Origin: Lactobacillus pasteurii DSM 23907 = CRBIP 24.76
GTDB lineage: Bacteria > Bacillota > Bacilli > Lactobacillales > Lactobacillaceae
DNA length: 64,000 bases
Reading direction: 5' to 3'
NCBI RefSeq assembly: GCF_000297025.1
Contig: NZ_CAKD01000008.1
Coordinates: 1-64,000 of the forward strand
In this document: positions 25,026 to 35,616 of the stretch, one piece after another
Numbering within the stretch: the first letter of the stretch is position 1
Layout: the number at the start of each line of letters is the position of its first letter
Notes under the pieces: model-generated
What the model was told of the DNA's origin: nothing
Databases searched by the model: none
Seen by the model: the letters and a program-made list of their open reading frames with translations, nothing else
Program-made: the position numbers and the translations under genes

Positions 25026-26840
25026 TTAATGTTGTGAAGCACCTGAAGTAGCTTCTGGTTCTGGATCTGGTTCTGGTTCTTCTTCATGTTGAGATGCACC
25101 TGAAGCAGCATCAGTTTCCAAACCATACTTTTCAGCAAAGTAGTCGAATGGCTTCAATGCTTCAGCATGGTAGAATTTAACGAATTCTGGGTCGTTAAGG
25201 GTGTTAAGTTCAGTTGAGTAAGCCATGTGCTTAGTGTACTTAACGTCAATAAGCATAGGACCATCAGTGTTCTTCCATTCCTTAACAGCAGCTTCGAATT
25301 CGTCCTTGGTACGTACAGTTACACCACGAACGTTCATACCTTCTGCAACCTTTGCCCAGTCGTTATCTGGCATAATAACACCTGACAAAGGTTGGTTTGA
25401 TTCGTCTCTTTGTTCTGCTTCGATGTAACCAAGAGTTTCGTTAGTAAATACTACGTTCAATACGTGCATGTTGTAGCGAGCCATAGTCAACAATTCTTGG
25501 TTCATCATAGCAAAACCACCGTCACCGGCTAATTGCCATACTTCACGGTCAGGCATTGCAGTTGCTGCAGCAAGAGCAGCAGGAGCACCGTAACCCATGG
25601 TTGCGTGTAAGCCTGAAGTAGTCCATCTTTGGTCATCGTGAAGGTTCAACATACGGCAAGTGTCCATGTTTACGTTACCAACATCAAGAGCAAAGATTGC
25701 GTCATCTGCTGCGTACTTGTTGATTACGTCAAAGATTGGTTCTTGACGAACACGACCTTCATCCTTAAGGTGGTCATCCTTGAATGAGTCCATCCATGCA
25801 TCCCAGTTTTCACGGTCTGCAAGAGCTGCCTTGTAAAGTGGGGATTCAGCACGTTCTTCACCTGCATCGATCAAAGCACGAAGTGACTTCTTAGCGTCTG
25901 CAAGCATTGATACGTCTACTGAGTGACGCTTACCAAACTTAGCTGGATCAACGTCGATTTGGATAACCTTAGCGTTCTTGTTGAACCATAATACTGAGAA
26001 TGGTGAGTTGTTACCTACCCAAACAACTAAATCTGCGTGACCTTGAATTTCGTTAGCTGGCTTAGCACCGATACGTCCGATAGTACCCATGTAAGCTGGG
26101 AATGCTGGTTCAACGATACCTAAACCAAGGTATGATGAAAGAAGTGGAGTCTTGTACTTGTTAGCGAATTCCTTCAATTCTTCGCCAGCACCCTTAGCAC
26201 CTAAACCGTAGTAAACAACTGGGTTCTTAGCTTCTTTAATTAACTTAACAGCTTCTTCAACTGAAGACTTAGTTGGAGCTGCGTAGTTGTCTTCAACGTG
26301 TGCGTCGTAGTTTACGCGGAAGTTGTCTTCGATTGGTTGCCAACCAAGATCCTTAGAAATAATAACAACTGCAGGACCCTTTCTTGCGTAAGCTTGACGG
26401 ATAGCTTCGTCAACAACTGTTGGAATAAGTTCAGCAGTCTTAGGTTGACGGCACCATACACTAGCGTTTTGGAACCACTTGTCTTCGTCAAATGCTTGGA
26501 AGAAGTCGATGTCTTGACGACCTTCTGGAACGTTAGCGATGATTGCTACCATTGGAGTCTTGTCGAACTTAGCGTCGTACAAACCGTTGAACAAGTGAGC
26601 AGCACCAGGACCTGCTGAACCGAAGCAGACACCAAGCTTACCAGTAAGCTTGTATTCTGCTGAAGCAGCTAAAGCACCTGCTTCTTCATGACGAACTTCG
26701 ATGAACTTCATCTTGTCTCTAAAGTTGTAAATAGCGTTCATACTTGAGTCAAATGAACCACCTGGGAAACCATAGATGTGGTCAATGTGCCAGTCGTATA
26801 AAACTTTTAACATAGCGTCTGAGCCATTAATTTTTGCCAT
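25026..26840 (-). CDS. pox: Pyruvate oxidase with acidic repeat tail
   Basis: This 604-aa member of the ThDP/FAD pyruvate oxidase family (SpxB/PoxB type) makes acetyl-phosphate, CO2 and H2O2 from pyruvate, phosphate and O2. It shows the N-terminal GFPGGSFD and the catalytic Glu in RHEEAGALAASAEYK. The ThDP site is QLAGDGGFAMMNQELLTMARYN. The C-terminus extends past the usual fold as a Ser-Gly-Ala-Ser-Gln-His motif, an EEEPEPDPEPE acidic/proline stretch, and the motif again. Codon use is strongly biased to preferred codons, so high expression is likely. A cre-like site and a palindrome lie upstream. Its H2O2 is an antimicrobial product of many lactobacilli. Confidence 0.92.
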   Translation of the reverse strand: MAKINGSDAMLKVLYDWHIDHIYGFPGGSFDSSMNAIYNFRDKMKFIEVRHEEAGALAASAEYKLTGKLGVCFGSAGPGAAHLFNGLYDAKFDKTPMVAIIANVPEGRQDIDFFQAFDEDKWFQNASVWCRQPKTAELIPTVVDEAIRQAYARKGPAVVIISKDLGWQPIEDNFRVNYDAHVEDNYAAPTKSSVEEAVKLIKEAKNPVVYYGLGAKGAGEELKEFANKYKTPLLSSYLGLGIVEPAFPAYMGTIGRIGAKPANEIQGHADLVVWVGNNSPFSVLWFNKNAKVIQIDVDPAKFGKRHSVDVSMLADAKKSLRALIDAGEERAESPLYKAALADRENWDAWMDSFKDDHLKDEGRVRQEPIFDVINKYAADDAIFALDVGNVNMDTCRMLNLHDDQRWTTSGLHATMGYGAPAALAAATAMPDREVWQLAGDGGFAMMNQELLTMARYNMHVLNVVFTNETLGYIEAEQRDESNQPLSGVIMPDNDWAKVAEGMNVRGVTVRTKDEFEAAVKEWKNTDGPMLIDVKYTKHMAYSTELNTLNDPEFVKFYHAEALKPFDYFAEKYGLETDAASGASQHEEEPEPDPEPEATSGASQH

Positions 26841-27198
26841 TTTAAGTGCATCTCCTTAAAAACTTTTTATTTATCACAACTCAATTAAAACACAAACTTT
26901 ATTTTTTGCAAACATTATTTTTCCCAGTGCAACAACGATGTAAACGCTTTTTAAAAGATTGTGAATTCACAAACTTTGACGTGTAATACAGTGCCATCGG
27001 CTGTATGATAGCGTTTTTAAATGTGAATTGCTTACCAAAAGCAAGTACTATTTTTTAAATATGCTATATTTGTATAAATACGAATAGTTTAATTTTTGAA
27101 AAAATTTTTTTGTTTTTTGAAAAGTTAAAGTTATTTTTACCCGATTCAGAGAGTTTTACTTCTTAACTTATCAGCAATAATTAAAGCTCAAAAGCGTA
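26841..27198 (-). promoter_or_regulatory. Regulatory region of pyruvate oxidase
   Basis: This 358-bp gap has no gene. A Shine-Dalgarno (AAGGAGA) precedes pox. A likely minus-strand promoter is TTGCAA, 16 bp, TTTAAT (about 26890-26920). TGTAAACGCTTTTT at 26939-26952 matches the CcpA cre consensus (TGWAARCGYTWWCW) at 13 of 14 positions, and TGATAGCGTTTTTA at 27006-27019 is a weaker one. TTGTGAATTCACAA at 26959-26972 is a perfect palindrome. The part nearest the ABC relic is AT-rich with nothing recognised. Confidence 0.65.
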
Positions 27199-28786
27199 TT
27201 AGTCATGCCTAATTTTATAATTTTCTATTTTCCAAGAATCGAAGCCATATTCTTTCATCAATTCAAAATTAATATGATGAGCACTTTCAATAATCGTCTT
27301 AGGTGTATTATAGAGAATTTTTCTAATTGCATCTGAATTTTTATCATCAAGTGCCGCCGTAATTTCATCTAATAGGATAATTGGGCAGTCGCGTAAAAGT
27401 GCCCTTGCAATCACTAATCTTTGCCTTTGCCCACCTGATAAATCTTCTTTTTCCGGATGAATGACCCTGTTTAAAGGTTCCTTTCCTAATTCACTAGCTA
27501 AACCTACCTGTTCCAAGAGATCTAACAATTGTTTATCAGTAAAGCTCTCACCTAAAGACAAATTATCTTTAACTGTTCCCTGAAATATCCAAGGAATTTG
27601 AGCAATGTAAACTGATTGATTTGGATTAGGGTCAATACCGCCAATCCTTATCATGCCACTATCTGCTTTAAGCAAACCTGAAATTAGATTAAGTAACGTG
27701 CTTTTCCCTGATCCTGAAGGTCCTTGAAGTAAAATTTTCTTACCATAGGGTAGATCAAAATTTATATTTTGATAAATTGGACTTCCTTCATAAGATAGAT
27801 TAACATCAACAAATTTGATATCTGGCTTAACACTTTCTACCTTACTGTCTTCAAAAATGTCATCCCTAACCAATTTGATTTTTCTAATTTCGCTAGTGCT
27901 GGCAACTTGTGCCCAATATTGCATTAATCCTCGAAAATTTTGAACAACACTATTAGCTGATAATGTTAATGAAAGCAAAGAACTGATCGTCACTGAAAAT
28001 TGATTCGTAGTAATAAAATAAAAACCTATTGCCCAAGGTACAACAATTGCCAAGACGGTAAACATTAAGTTAGCATATTGGATCCACCATTGTAGATTTT
28101 CTTGTTTCAATAGCGTGCCTTCGCTAGTTTCCACATCTTGGCTAACCTCTAACCTTTTTAAAAAATGGTAATTGGACTTGATACTGCAAAATATCACGTA
28201 AGCCATTAAACCAATCGCTAGCTGATCGCATCATTTTACTATTTTCATCGCTCCATTGCTTACCTAATTTTCCTAATTTATTTTTGCCAAAAAGCATTGG
28301 AATTAAACTTAAACATGAAAAAGCGACAAAAATTATTCCCATTAACAAATTTACTCGTAAAACATAGACTGTAGAAATAATTGCTGCCGTACCAGTTGAT
28401 AAAATTCCGGCAATGACAGCAAAATATTGCTCATCAATTTTAGTTGCATCATTACTAATATGGTTCAAACCACTGCTAGCATCTTCTCTCAATGCAAAAC
28501 TATTGATTAGCATTGCCTTCTTTAGCTTAACCCTTAGACGCTTGCGTGCAATATTGATGAAAATATTTTGCAAGACAATCGCAGTATAAGTGGCGATAAA
28601 AATCACCGTGCTTTCAAGCAAAAATAAAATTAGATCTGCACTGCTTTTACCAACTAAATTTGGAAATTGTCCTAAAATTATCCCATTAATAACCCCTTCA
28701 AAACCACCGGCAACTAGCATAAGAACAATAAAAAATAACAACCATACCGGTAAATTCTTAATAATCCATTTGAAATTTACATTCAT
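27199..28786 (-). pseudogene. ABC exporter (fused permease-ATPase), frameshifted
   Basis: The gene would encode about 530 aa. The N-terminal permease part (MNVNFKWIIKNLPVWLLFF, several helices) runs to LPFFKKVRG and a stop at 28142. The downstream frame continues FLKRLEVSQDVE through further helices to a complete ATPase domain with GPSGSGKST, LSGGQRQRL and ILLDEITAALDD. The frames join in a run of six T and five A around 28155-28165, so a single-base slip broke the gene. Each half is otherwise intact, which suggests a recent event or a phase-variable tract. The substrate is unknown. Small half-exporters like this often carry peptides or drugs. Confidence 0.85.
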
Positions 28787-28884
28787 AATTATTACAGCTT
28801 TCATTATTAAAAATATCATACAGTTTACAGCTCTTATCATGCTAAAAAATGTTTATCTAAATATTGTATTGATAAAAAAGACAA

Positions 28885-28916
28885 AATAAAAACCAGTCCG
28901 CATTTTACGAACTGGT
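28885..28916 (-). terminator. Terminator of the mnmE-mnmG block
   Basis: ACCAGTcCG (28892-28900) pairs with CGaACTGGT (28908-28916). The T run lies on the minus strand. Confidence 0.8.
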
Positions 28917-28947
28917 AATTAATTTAAGATCTTTTTCTGTTTAGTAA

Positions 28948-30837
28948 TTATTTTTTCTGGTAGCGTCCATTTTGAATATAAACACTCAAAATTGCCAAGT
29001 CAGCTGGATTTACACCAGAGATTCTTTCTGCCTGAGCTAGCGTTTCAGGACGAATCTTTTCAAACTTTTGTCTAGCTTCAGTCGCCAAGCCTTCAATTGC
29101 ATTGTAATCAATGTCTACTGGAATCTTCTTGGCTTCTTGTCTACGTAGACGATCAATCCGGATTTTTTCCTTCTTTATGTATCCTTCATATTTGATATTG
29201 ATTTCAATCTGCTCTTTGACATAGCGATCATCTGAAATCTTTTCACCAGTCAAACGTTCAATATCATTGATTGTCACTCTAGGACGACGCAAGAAGATGT
29301 CCGCCTTCAAGCCGTTGCTGAGTGGATCTTCGCCAACATTAGCCAAGTAATTTTGAATAGCTTCTGTTGGGTGAATGGTAATTGTTGCTAGGTGTGCTCT
29401 AGCAGCTTCGATTTCTGCTTTCTTAGCTTCAAATGCTTCAAAGCGATCGTCTGAAATCAAGCCTAATTCTCTACCATAAGGAGTCAAACGCAAGTCTGCA
29501 TTGTCATGACGCAAAATCAAACGGTATTCTGCTCTAGAAGTTAACAAACGATATGGTTCGTCAGTTCCCTTGGTTACTAGGTCATCGATCAAAACGCCGA
29601 TATAAGCTTCATCCCTACCCAAAGTAAAGCCTGGCTTATCTTGTGCTCTCAAAGCTGCATTGATTCCGGCAATCAAACCTTGTCCAGCAGCTTCTTCATA
29701 GCCGGAAGTTCCGTTCATTTGACCAGCTGTAAACAAATTCTTGATGTTCTTGGTTTCCAAGGTGTGAGTCAATTGCCATGGGTCGATCACGTCATATTCG
29801 ATTGCATAACCTGGACGCATCATTTCCGCATGTTCTAAGCCTGGGATCGTGTGGAGCATTTCCAATTGAACTTCTTCTGGCATTGAAGTTGAAAAGTCTC
29901 CAACATAGACTTCCTTAGTATTGCGACCTTCTGGTTCCAAGAACAATTGATGACGATCCTTATCTGCAAAGCGCACTACCTTAGTTTCAATTGATGGACA
30001 ATAACGCGGGCCTACTCCGACAATATCGCCACTGAACATTGGTGAACGGTCCAGATTGGCATTGATAATGTCATGGGTTCTGGTATTAGTGTAGGTCATC
30101 CAGCATGAAATTTGATCGCGCAAGTAATCTTCGTCTTTTGATTCATAAGAAAAGTGTCTTGGAATTTCATCCCCTGGCTCTTCTTCAGTCTTAGAATAAT
30201 CAACGGTATTGCCGTTAACTCTTGGAGGAGTACCAGTCTTAAAGCGGCGCAACTTAAAGCCAAGTCTTTCCAAGTTTTCTGACAACTTAATTGCTGGCAA
30301 GGTGTTGTTTGGACCAGATGAATAATTCAATTCACCAATGAAGATTCTGCCTCGAGCGGCTGTCCCCGTAGTAAGGACGACACTTTTAGCATGGTATCTA
30401 GCACCGGTATTGGTAATAACACCCTTGCAGATTCCATCTTCAACTAACAAGTCATCAACCAATGCCTGACGCAAAGTCAAGTTCTCAGTGTTTTCGATTA
30501 CGTCCTTCATATGTTCGTGGTATAGCCACTTGTCAGCTTGAGCTCTCAAGGCTCTAACTGCTGGTCCCTTGCCAGTGTTAAGCATCCGCATTTGGATGTA
30601 AGTGGCATCGATATTTCTACCCATTTCACCGCCTAGAGCATCGATTTCTCTAACTACGGTTCCTTTAGCAGGACCACCAACTGATGGATTACATGGCATA
30701 AAAGCAACCATATCAAGCCCAATTGTCAAAAGTAGCGTCTTTTGACCCATTCTGGCACTGGCCAAGGCTGCTTCTGAACCAGCATGACCAGCCCCAACCA
30801 CAATTACATCATATTCGTTTGAATCGTATTTCTTCAT
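28948..30837 (-). CDS. mnmG: tRNA uridine 34 carboxymethylaminomethyl synthesis enzyme MnmG
   Basis: This 629-aa protein has the FAD-binding [17 protein letters not shown] at the N-terminus, the [12 protein letters not shown] motif, the [18 protein letters not shown] segment and the family C-terminal helices. With MnmE it installs the cmnm5 group on the wobble uridine of several tRNAs. It starts 14 bp past the mnmE stop, so the two are co-transcribed. Full length. Confidence 0.97.
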   Translation of the reverse strand: MKKYDSNEYDVIVVGAGHAGSEAALASARMGQKTLLLTIGLDMVAFMPCNPSVGGPAKGTVVREIDALGGEMGRNIDATYIQMRMLNTGKGPAVRALRAQADKWLYHEHMKDVIENTENLTLRQALVDDLLVEDGICKGVITNTGARYHAKSVVLTTGTAARGRIFIGELNYSSGPNNTLPAIKLSENLERLGFKLRRFKTGTPPRVNGNTVDYSKTEEEPGDEIPRHFSYESKDEDYLRDQISCWMTYTNTRTHDIINANLDRSPMFSGDIVGVGPRYCPSIETKVVRFADKDRHQLFLEPEGRNTKEVYVGDFSTSMPEEVQLEMLHTIPGLEHAEMMRPGYAIEYDVIDPWQLTHTLETKNIKNLFTAGQMNGTSGYEEAAGQGLIAGINAALRAQDKPGFTLGRDEAYIGVLIDDLVTKGTDEPYRLLTSRAEYRLILRHDNADLRLTPYGRELGLISDDRFEAFEAKKAEIEAARAHLATITIHPTEAIQNYLANVGEDPLSNGLKADIFLRRPRVTINDIERLTGEKISDDRYVKEQIEINIKYEGYIKKEKIRIDRLRRQEAKKIPVDIDYNAIEGLATEARQKFEKIRPETLAQAERISGVNPADLAILSVYIQNGRYQKK

Positions 30838-30851
30838 TAAGTTCTACCCCT

Positions 30852-32237
30852 TTACTTGCCTAAACAGAATTGACTAAATAAAGCATTGACCAATTCGTCA
30901 GGCGCGCTATCACCGGTAATTTCGCCTAAAGTTTCCCAGGCTCCGGTAAAGTCAATTTGTGCAATATCAACTGGCACTTCATCTTCTAGTGCCTTAATCA
31001 CATCAAGCAGCTCCTGTTTGGACTTATTAAGTAGGCCAGTCTGGCGCTGGTTGGTAACTAGAATTTGATCGTTAGAATTTTCAATGCCGGCAAAGAACAA
31101 TTTCTTGATCATGTCTTCTAGATCAGCCATATTCTTTTGCTTGAGAATAGAAGTTGTCACAACTTCGCTACCAGTTAATTCTTTGACTGCGTCAACCGTC
31201 AATACTTGACCAAGATCCATCTTATTCAAAACGATAATTCGCTTCTTGTCAGCTGTCATCTCGAGCAGCTTGCGATCTTCTTCAGTCAAGTCATGGCTAG
31301 CGTCGATCAATAGCAAAACTAAGTCTGCTTGACTAAGCGCTTTTTGCGAGCGCTCAACCCCAATTTTTTCAACCTTATCTTCAGTGTCATGAATCCCAGC
31401 AGTATCAATCAACTTCAATGGAACGCCTCTGACTGAAACGTATTCCTCCAAGGTGTCTCTAGTTGTACCAGCAACGTCAGTTACGATTGCCTTATCGCTT
31501 TGAGTCAAATAGTTCAATAAGGAAGACTTGCCGACGTTAGGCTGACCAACAATCGCTGTAGCTAGGCCATTGCGCAAGATAGTTCCTTCCTGGGCAGTTT
31601 GCAATAATTGATCGATTTGGTCGATAACCTTTTGCGAGGTTTCAGTCATTTGCTTAGCGGTAATCTGGTCGGCATCGTATTCAGGATAATCAATGTTAAC
31701 TTCAACATTGGCCAAAGTGTCCAAAATTTCCTGTCTCATCTGGCGAATCTTAGTCAGAAGTCCTCCGGCTAACTGTCCGACAGCCACTTGACGTGCTTTA
31801 TCGGTTTTGGCACGGACGATATCCATCACGCTTTCGGCCTGAGTCAAATCGATTCTGCCGTTAACAAAGGCCCGCTTGGTAAATTCTCCTGGGTCAGCCA
31901 TTCTAGCGCCATTTGCTAGTAAAAGCTGCAAGATATGATTGGTAACCACAATTCCACCGTGGCAATTAATTTCAACGATATCTTCGCGAGTGAAAGTCTT
32001 AGGCGCTCTCAAGACACTTACCATCGCTTCATCGATCGTCATCTTTTTAGCTGGATCTACGATATGACCATAATGAATCGTGTGAGAATCAACTGCTTCA
32101 AGATCCTTGCCCTTGAATACTCGATTGGCAATCTTGATTGCATCTTCGCCAGACATCCGCACGATTGAAATACCACCTTCGCCAATTGGAGTCGAAATGG
32201 CAGCAATTGTATCAAATTCAGTTAAAGTTCTAACCAT
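30852..32237 (-). CDS. mnmE: tRNA modification GTPase MnmE
   Basis: This protein has 461 aa from the ATG at 32237 (AAAGGACAG 8 nt upstream; the longer frame has no such site). It has an N-terminal tetrahydrofolate-binding domain ([22 protein letters not shown]). The G domain carries [30 protein letters not shown] and NKMD. The conserved C-terminal C-L-G-K supplies the catalytic Cys. It acts with MnmG on the tRNA wobble uridine. It follows yidC on the same strand across about 110 bp. Confidence 0.96.
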   Translation of the reverse strand: MVRTLTEFDTIAAISTPIGEGGISIVRMSGEDAIKIANRVFKGKDLEAVDSHTIHYGHIVDPAKKMTIDEAMVSVLRAPKTFTREDIVEINCHGGIVVTNHILQLLLANGARMADPGEFTKRAFVNGRIDLTQAESVMDIVRAKTDKARQVAVGQLAGGLLTKIRQMRQEILDTLANVEVNIDYPEYDADQITAKQMTETSQKVIDQIDQLLQTAQEGTILRNGLATAIVGQPNVGKSSLLNYLTQSDKAIVTDVAGTTRDTLEEYVSVRGVPLKLIDTAGIHDTEDKVEKIGVERSQKALSQADLVLLLIDASHDLTEEDRKLLEMTADKKRIIVLNKMDLGQVLTVDAVKELTGSEVVTTSILKQKNMADLEDMIKKLFFAGIENSNDQILVTNQRQTGLLNKSKQELLDVIKALEDEVPVDIAQIDFTGAWETLGEITGDSAPDELVNALFSQFCLGK

Positions 32238-32349
32238 AGTAATCTGTCCTTTTTTCAATAAAAAAAGCGCAATATGCCATCACGAAATAGATCATGATGG
32301 ATAAAGCACTTTGACTACTTTATCTAAAAATGATTTTTAGATTCATTAT

Positions 32350-33219
32350 TTACTTTTTACGTCCTATACGTTTGTATGCCCTACGCAATTTACGCTTACG
32401 CTCACGTTCTGCCGTAGCTTTAGCTTCTTGCTCACGTTGATACTTGAACGGATTTTGCAAGAAGAAAGTTTGAATTGCCTGGAACAAGTTGGAAACTACC
32501 CAGTAGAGTGAGATTGCTGATTGGAAGAAGATAGCGTAAACACCAACCAGTAAAGACATTGCATACATCATGATCTTAGAAGTCATGTTTTGGCTCGACT
32601 TTGGAATTGACATCTGACTGATGTAAGTTGAGACAAAAGTAAAGGCAACTGCTAAGACTGGCATTACGTAGTATGGATCCGGCTTACCAAGGTCCATCCA
32701 TAAGAAATGTCCGTTTTGCAATTCCGGCGTCTTCACAATAGAATCATACAATGCATACATAACTGGCAACTGAATCAATAAAGGTAGGCATCCAGCATAT
32801 GGATTGACTCCTGCCTCTTTATATAGCTTGTTGGTTTCTTGGCTCAACAATTGTCTTGATTCAGCATCACGACCTGGATACTTCTTTTGCAAAGCTTGTA
32901 CTTCTGGCTGAATTTGTTGCATCTTAGTTGAACTCTTGATTGACATTGCGTTCAGTGGCAACAAAATCACTCTGACGATAATGGTGAAGACAACGATTGT
33001 CATACCATAATTCTTGCCCATTAGGTCAGATAGCCACAACAAGAATTGCGACATATAGTAGATAATCCAACGATCCCACCAGCTGCCGCTAGTATGGGAA
33101 ACTGAATGAGTCGTTGGCTGACCATTAGAAGCACATCCAGTAAGCACAACAGCAAGCCCAACTACTGCCAAGACAGCTAACAAGCGCTTGATATTTCTCT
33201 TATTCAGAATGTCTTTCAC
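32350..33219 (-). CDS. yidC: Membrane protein insertase YidC (lipoprotein type)
   Basis: This protein has about 289 aa. The first residues hold a lipoprotein signal ending VLTGC, so the mature protein is lipid-anchored as in Gram-positive YidC1/OxaA. Five or so membrane helices follow, with the insertase core ([28 protein letters not shown] with the groove Arg, and [10 protein letters not shown]). The tail is very basic (about 30 residues rich in Lys/Arg) for ribosome contact. The start is uncertain: GTG 33219 has the best spacing to GAGG, and ATG 33225 is the alternative. The gene overlaps the 3' end of rnpA by about 20 bp. Confidence 0.93.
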   Translation of the reverse strand: MKDILNKRNIKRLLAVLAVVGLAVVLTGCASNGQPTTHSVSHTSGSWWDRWIIYYMSQFLLWLSDLMGKNYGMTIVVFTIIVRVILLPLNAMSIKSSTKMQQIQPEVQALQKKYPGRDAESRQLLSQETNKLYKEAGVNPYAGCLPLLIQLPVMYALYDSIVKTPELQNGHFLWMDLGKPDPYYVMPVLAVAFTFVSTYISQMSIPKSSQNMTSKIMMYAMSLLVGVYAIFFQSAISLYWVVSNLFQAIQTFFLQNPFKYQREQEAKATAERERKRKLRRAYKRIGRKK

Positions 33220-33589
33220 TCTCATTTTCCTCGATTTCATCTGGCATTTCATCAATGACGTGAGCTAAGGACAAAGCATGCAATAAATTACAACGCACCT
33301 TAGTCATGTCAAAATTACGAGCGTATGGCCGAGCAATTATCAAAAAATCAATTTTAGGATTAATTTTTGCCTTTTCCTCGGTAAGTACAGCCCGAATGTA
33401 ACGTTTGAGTCGATTACGAGCTACAGCCGTATGACCGACTTTCTTGCCCACAGAAATTCCTACTCGAAAGTGTTTGTTTTCTGCTCGTTCTATTTTATAG
33501 ATAACAAATGCTCGATTAGCGACTGAATCACCAGCTTCAAATACCTGCTGAAAATCCTTTTCAGATTTTACACGATAAGATTTTCTCAA
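33200..33589 (-). CDS. rnpA: Ribonuclease P protein component
   Basis: This 129-aa basic protein has the RNase P protein core: [28 protein letters not shown], with the RNR motif in the third helix. It binds the catalytic RNA that trims tRNA 5' ends. It lies between rpmH and yidC. The acidic C-terminal tail ([11 protein letters not shown]) is longer than usual and is where yidC overlaps. Confidence 0.95.
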   Translation of the reverse strand: MRKSYRVKSEKDFQQVFEAGDSVANRAFVIYKIERAENKHFRVGISVGKKVGHTAVARNRLKRYIRAVLTEEKAKINPKIDFLIIARPYARNFDMTKVRCNLLHALSLAHVIDEMPDEIEENESERHSE

Positions 33590-33612
33590 AACGTTTCATT
33601 CCACTCTAAAGA

Positions 33613-33641
33613 CTAAAAAAACCACTGGGATTTCAGTGGTT
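33613..33641 (-). terminator. Terminator-like hairpin after rpmH
   Basis: AACCACTG...CAGTGGTT with a following T tract on the minus strand lies directly past the rpmH stop. It probably attenuates transcription into rnpA. Confidence 0.8.
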
Positions 33642-33781
33642 TAAGCAGATAGTACTTTTCTACCTTTTGCACGGCGTCTTGCTAAAACCTTGCGGCCATT
33701 TGCTGTACTCATACGCTTCATGAAACCATGAACACGTGAACGGTGACGCTTCTTTGGTTGGTAAGTTCTCTTAGTTGTCAT
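33641..33781 (-). CDS. rpmH: Ribosomal protein bL34
   Basis: This 46-aa protein begins [20 protein letters not shown] and ends [13 protein letters not shown], which is textbook L34. GGAGGTGC precedes the ATG at 33781. It is the first gene of the leftward operon from the origin, with a promoter in the origin region. Confidence 0.97.
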   Translation of the reverse strand: MTTKRTYQPKKRHRSRVHGFMKRMSTANGRKVLARRRAKGRKVLSA

Positions 33782-33829
33782 TTATTGCACCTCCATATAA
33801 TTTTGCGCTAACTGCACAATTTATTACTA

Positions 33830-33858
33830 AGGATAGCATGATTCGCCCAAAAATCCAA
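33830..33858 (-). promoter_or_regulatory. rpmH promoter
   Basis: On the minus strand TTGGAT (33858-33853), 17 bp, then an extended -10 TGC-TATCCT (33835-33830). It lies about 50 bp before the rpmH start. Confidence 0.65.
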
Positions 33859-33918
33859 GTAAAAAATATAAAAAAATGATTGACAGAATAACTCAAACCT
33901 GATTTTTTGTCCGCTATT

Positions 33919-34218
33919 TGTGGATAAATCTCAGAAGAAAAATTTGAATTTGCCAAAAGCACACATCTTCTCCAGAGAGTTATCCACAATGAACACCATG
34001 TTGAAAACTGATTCCACAAGGTGTGGAAAAATAATTAAAAATCCGCATCTATTTGCGAGATTTCAATATTTTTTGTGCACAAGTGGCTTGTTTATAAGTC
34101 CATCTATTCAAATAGTAACATCTGTTATTAAAAGAATGTTAAATTTACTTTCCACACCCTGTTAATTCTGAATAATATTTATTCACTTGTGGAAAACATC
34201 GTCTTAAAATGCTAAAAT
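33919..34218. other. oriC, upstream part: DnaA-box cluster and dnaA promoter
   Basis: The gap before dnaA holds many DnaA boxes: TGTGGATAA at 33919, TTATCCACA at 33980 (both perfect), near-boxes ATTCCACA at 34011, TGTGGAAAA at 34022, TTTCCACA at 34149 and TGTGGAAAA at 34188. An extended -10 (TGC-TAAAAT, 34213-34218) sits 16 bp past the last box, whose position overlaps the -35, so DnaA should repress its own gene. The strand switch between rpmH and dnaA lies here. Confidence 0.9.
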
Positions 34219-34249
34219 TAGTTTGCTTTAATATTTGGAGGAATTAACT

Positions 34250-35614
34250 TTGTTTGATCTTGATAAATTTTGGCAACACTTCAACGATGAAATGCGTACG
34301 CAATTTAATGAAGTTGCCTACAATGCATGGTTTAAAAATACGAGGCCTTTGTCCTACGACAAAAATAGCCATGAATTGCTGATTGCCGTCCAAAATCCTG
34401 TATCTAAAGGTTATTGGGAGAAAAATCTTTCTTCTCAATTAATTCAATCAGCTTATGGTTATGCCGGTTTAGAAATCTTACCTGTCTTTCAAATCGAAGG
34501 CCAAGCCGGCCCAGAACGTCTTGTTACGCCAAAGCCTCATCACGAAATCCCTATTCCCAAGGCAGAACCTCGCCGAGATGAATTTACCAAGGATTTAAAG
34601 CTAAATGACAAATACACTTTCGATAATTTTGTCCAAGGTGAAGGCAACAAATTAGCTGCCGGAGCAGCTCTAGCCGTAGCTGATTCACCAGGTAGCTTTT
34701 ACAATCCTTTATTTATCTTTGGTGGAGTAGGTCTTGGTAAGACTCACTTGATGCAGGCAATCGGCCATCAAATGTTATCGGAGCGCCCTCATGCTAAGGT
34801 AGTTTATATTCAGAGTGAGACCTTTGTAAATGACTTCATCAACTCAATCAAAAATAAAACACAGGACCAATTTAGAGAAAAATATCGGACCTGTGATTTA
34901 CTTTTAGTAGATGATATTCAATTTTTTGCAAAAAAAGAAGGTATTCAGGAAGAATTCTTCCATACCTTCGAAACGCTTTATAACGATCAAAAACAAATCG
35001 TTATGACCAGCGACCGCTTGCCAACTGAAATTCCTGACCTATCTGAGCGTTTAGTATCTCGCTTTACTTGGGGCTTGCAAGTCGAAATTACGCCACCTGA
35101 CTTAGAAACTAGAATCGCAATTTTGCGCAAAAAGTCAGAAGGAGAAGGCTTAACTATCGACGACAATACGCTCGACTATATTGCTTCGCAAGTTGACACC
35201 AACATTCGTGAACTTGAAGGAGCCTTGGTCAAAGTTCAGGCGCATGCAACAATTGAAAGAGAAGATATTAATGTCACTTTGGCTAGAGAAGCCTTAGCCG
35301 ACTTGAAACTAGTTCAAAAAACGCGCGGCCTGCAAATCTCGAAAATTCAAGAAGTCGTGGCTAATTATTTCCAAACTTCAACGATTGAATTAAAAGGAAA
35401 AAAGCGGGTGCGGCAAATTGTTATTCCGCGCCAAATAGCCATGTACTTATCGCGCGAATTAACTGATTCCAGCTTGCCAAAAATTGGCCAAGAATTCGGC
35501 GGCAAAGATCATACGACCGTGATGCATGCCGTTGAAAAAATTCAGCGTCAGGTAAAAACCGACTCTGAAATTAAGGCAGCCATTTATGATTTGAAGCAGA
35601 TGCTTGATCGGTAG
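34250..35614 (+). CDS. dnaA: Chromosomal replication initiator DnaA
   Basis: This protein has 454 aa from the TTG at 34250. A longer frame from 34235 would start inside the GGAGGAA Shine-Dalgarno. Domain I is at residues 1-85 (FDLDKFWQHFNDEM). The AAA+ domain has Walker A GGVGLGKTH near residue 158 and Walker B LLLVDDIQFFAKK. Sensor and arginine-finger segments follow (SERLVSRF). Domain IV carries the box-binding signature GGKDHTTVMHA near residue 417. It binds DnaA boxes and melts oriC. Confidence 0.97.
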   Translation: MFDLDKFWQHFNDEMRTQFNEVAYNAWFKNTRPLSYDKNSHELLIAVQNPVSKGYWEKNLSSQLIQSAYGYAGLEILPVFQIEGQAGPERLVTPKPHHEIPIPKAEPRRDEFTKDLKLNDKYTFDNFVQGEGNKLAAGAALAVADSPGSFYNPLFIFGGVGLGKTHLMQAIGHQMLSERPHAKVVYIQSETFVNDFINSIKNKTQDQFREKYRTCDLLLVDDIQFFAKKEGIQEEFFHTFETLYNDQKQIVMTSDRLPTEIPDLSERLVSRFTWGLQVEITPPDLETRIAILRKKSEGEGLTIDDNTLDYIASQVDTNIRELEGALVKVQAHATIEREDINVTLAREALADLKLVQKTRGLQISKIQEVVANYFQTSTIELKGKKRVRQIVIPRQIAMYLSRELTDSSLPKIGQEFGGKDHTTVMHAVEKIQRQVKTDSEIKAAIYDLKQMLDR

Positions 35615-35616
35615 AT

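Noticed and set aside
34235..34249. Upstream start for dnaA
   Set aside because: The extra codons are the Shine-Dalgarno itself (TTGGAGGAA); the TTG at 34250 gives the conserved MFDLDKFW start.
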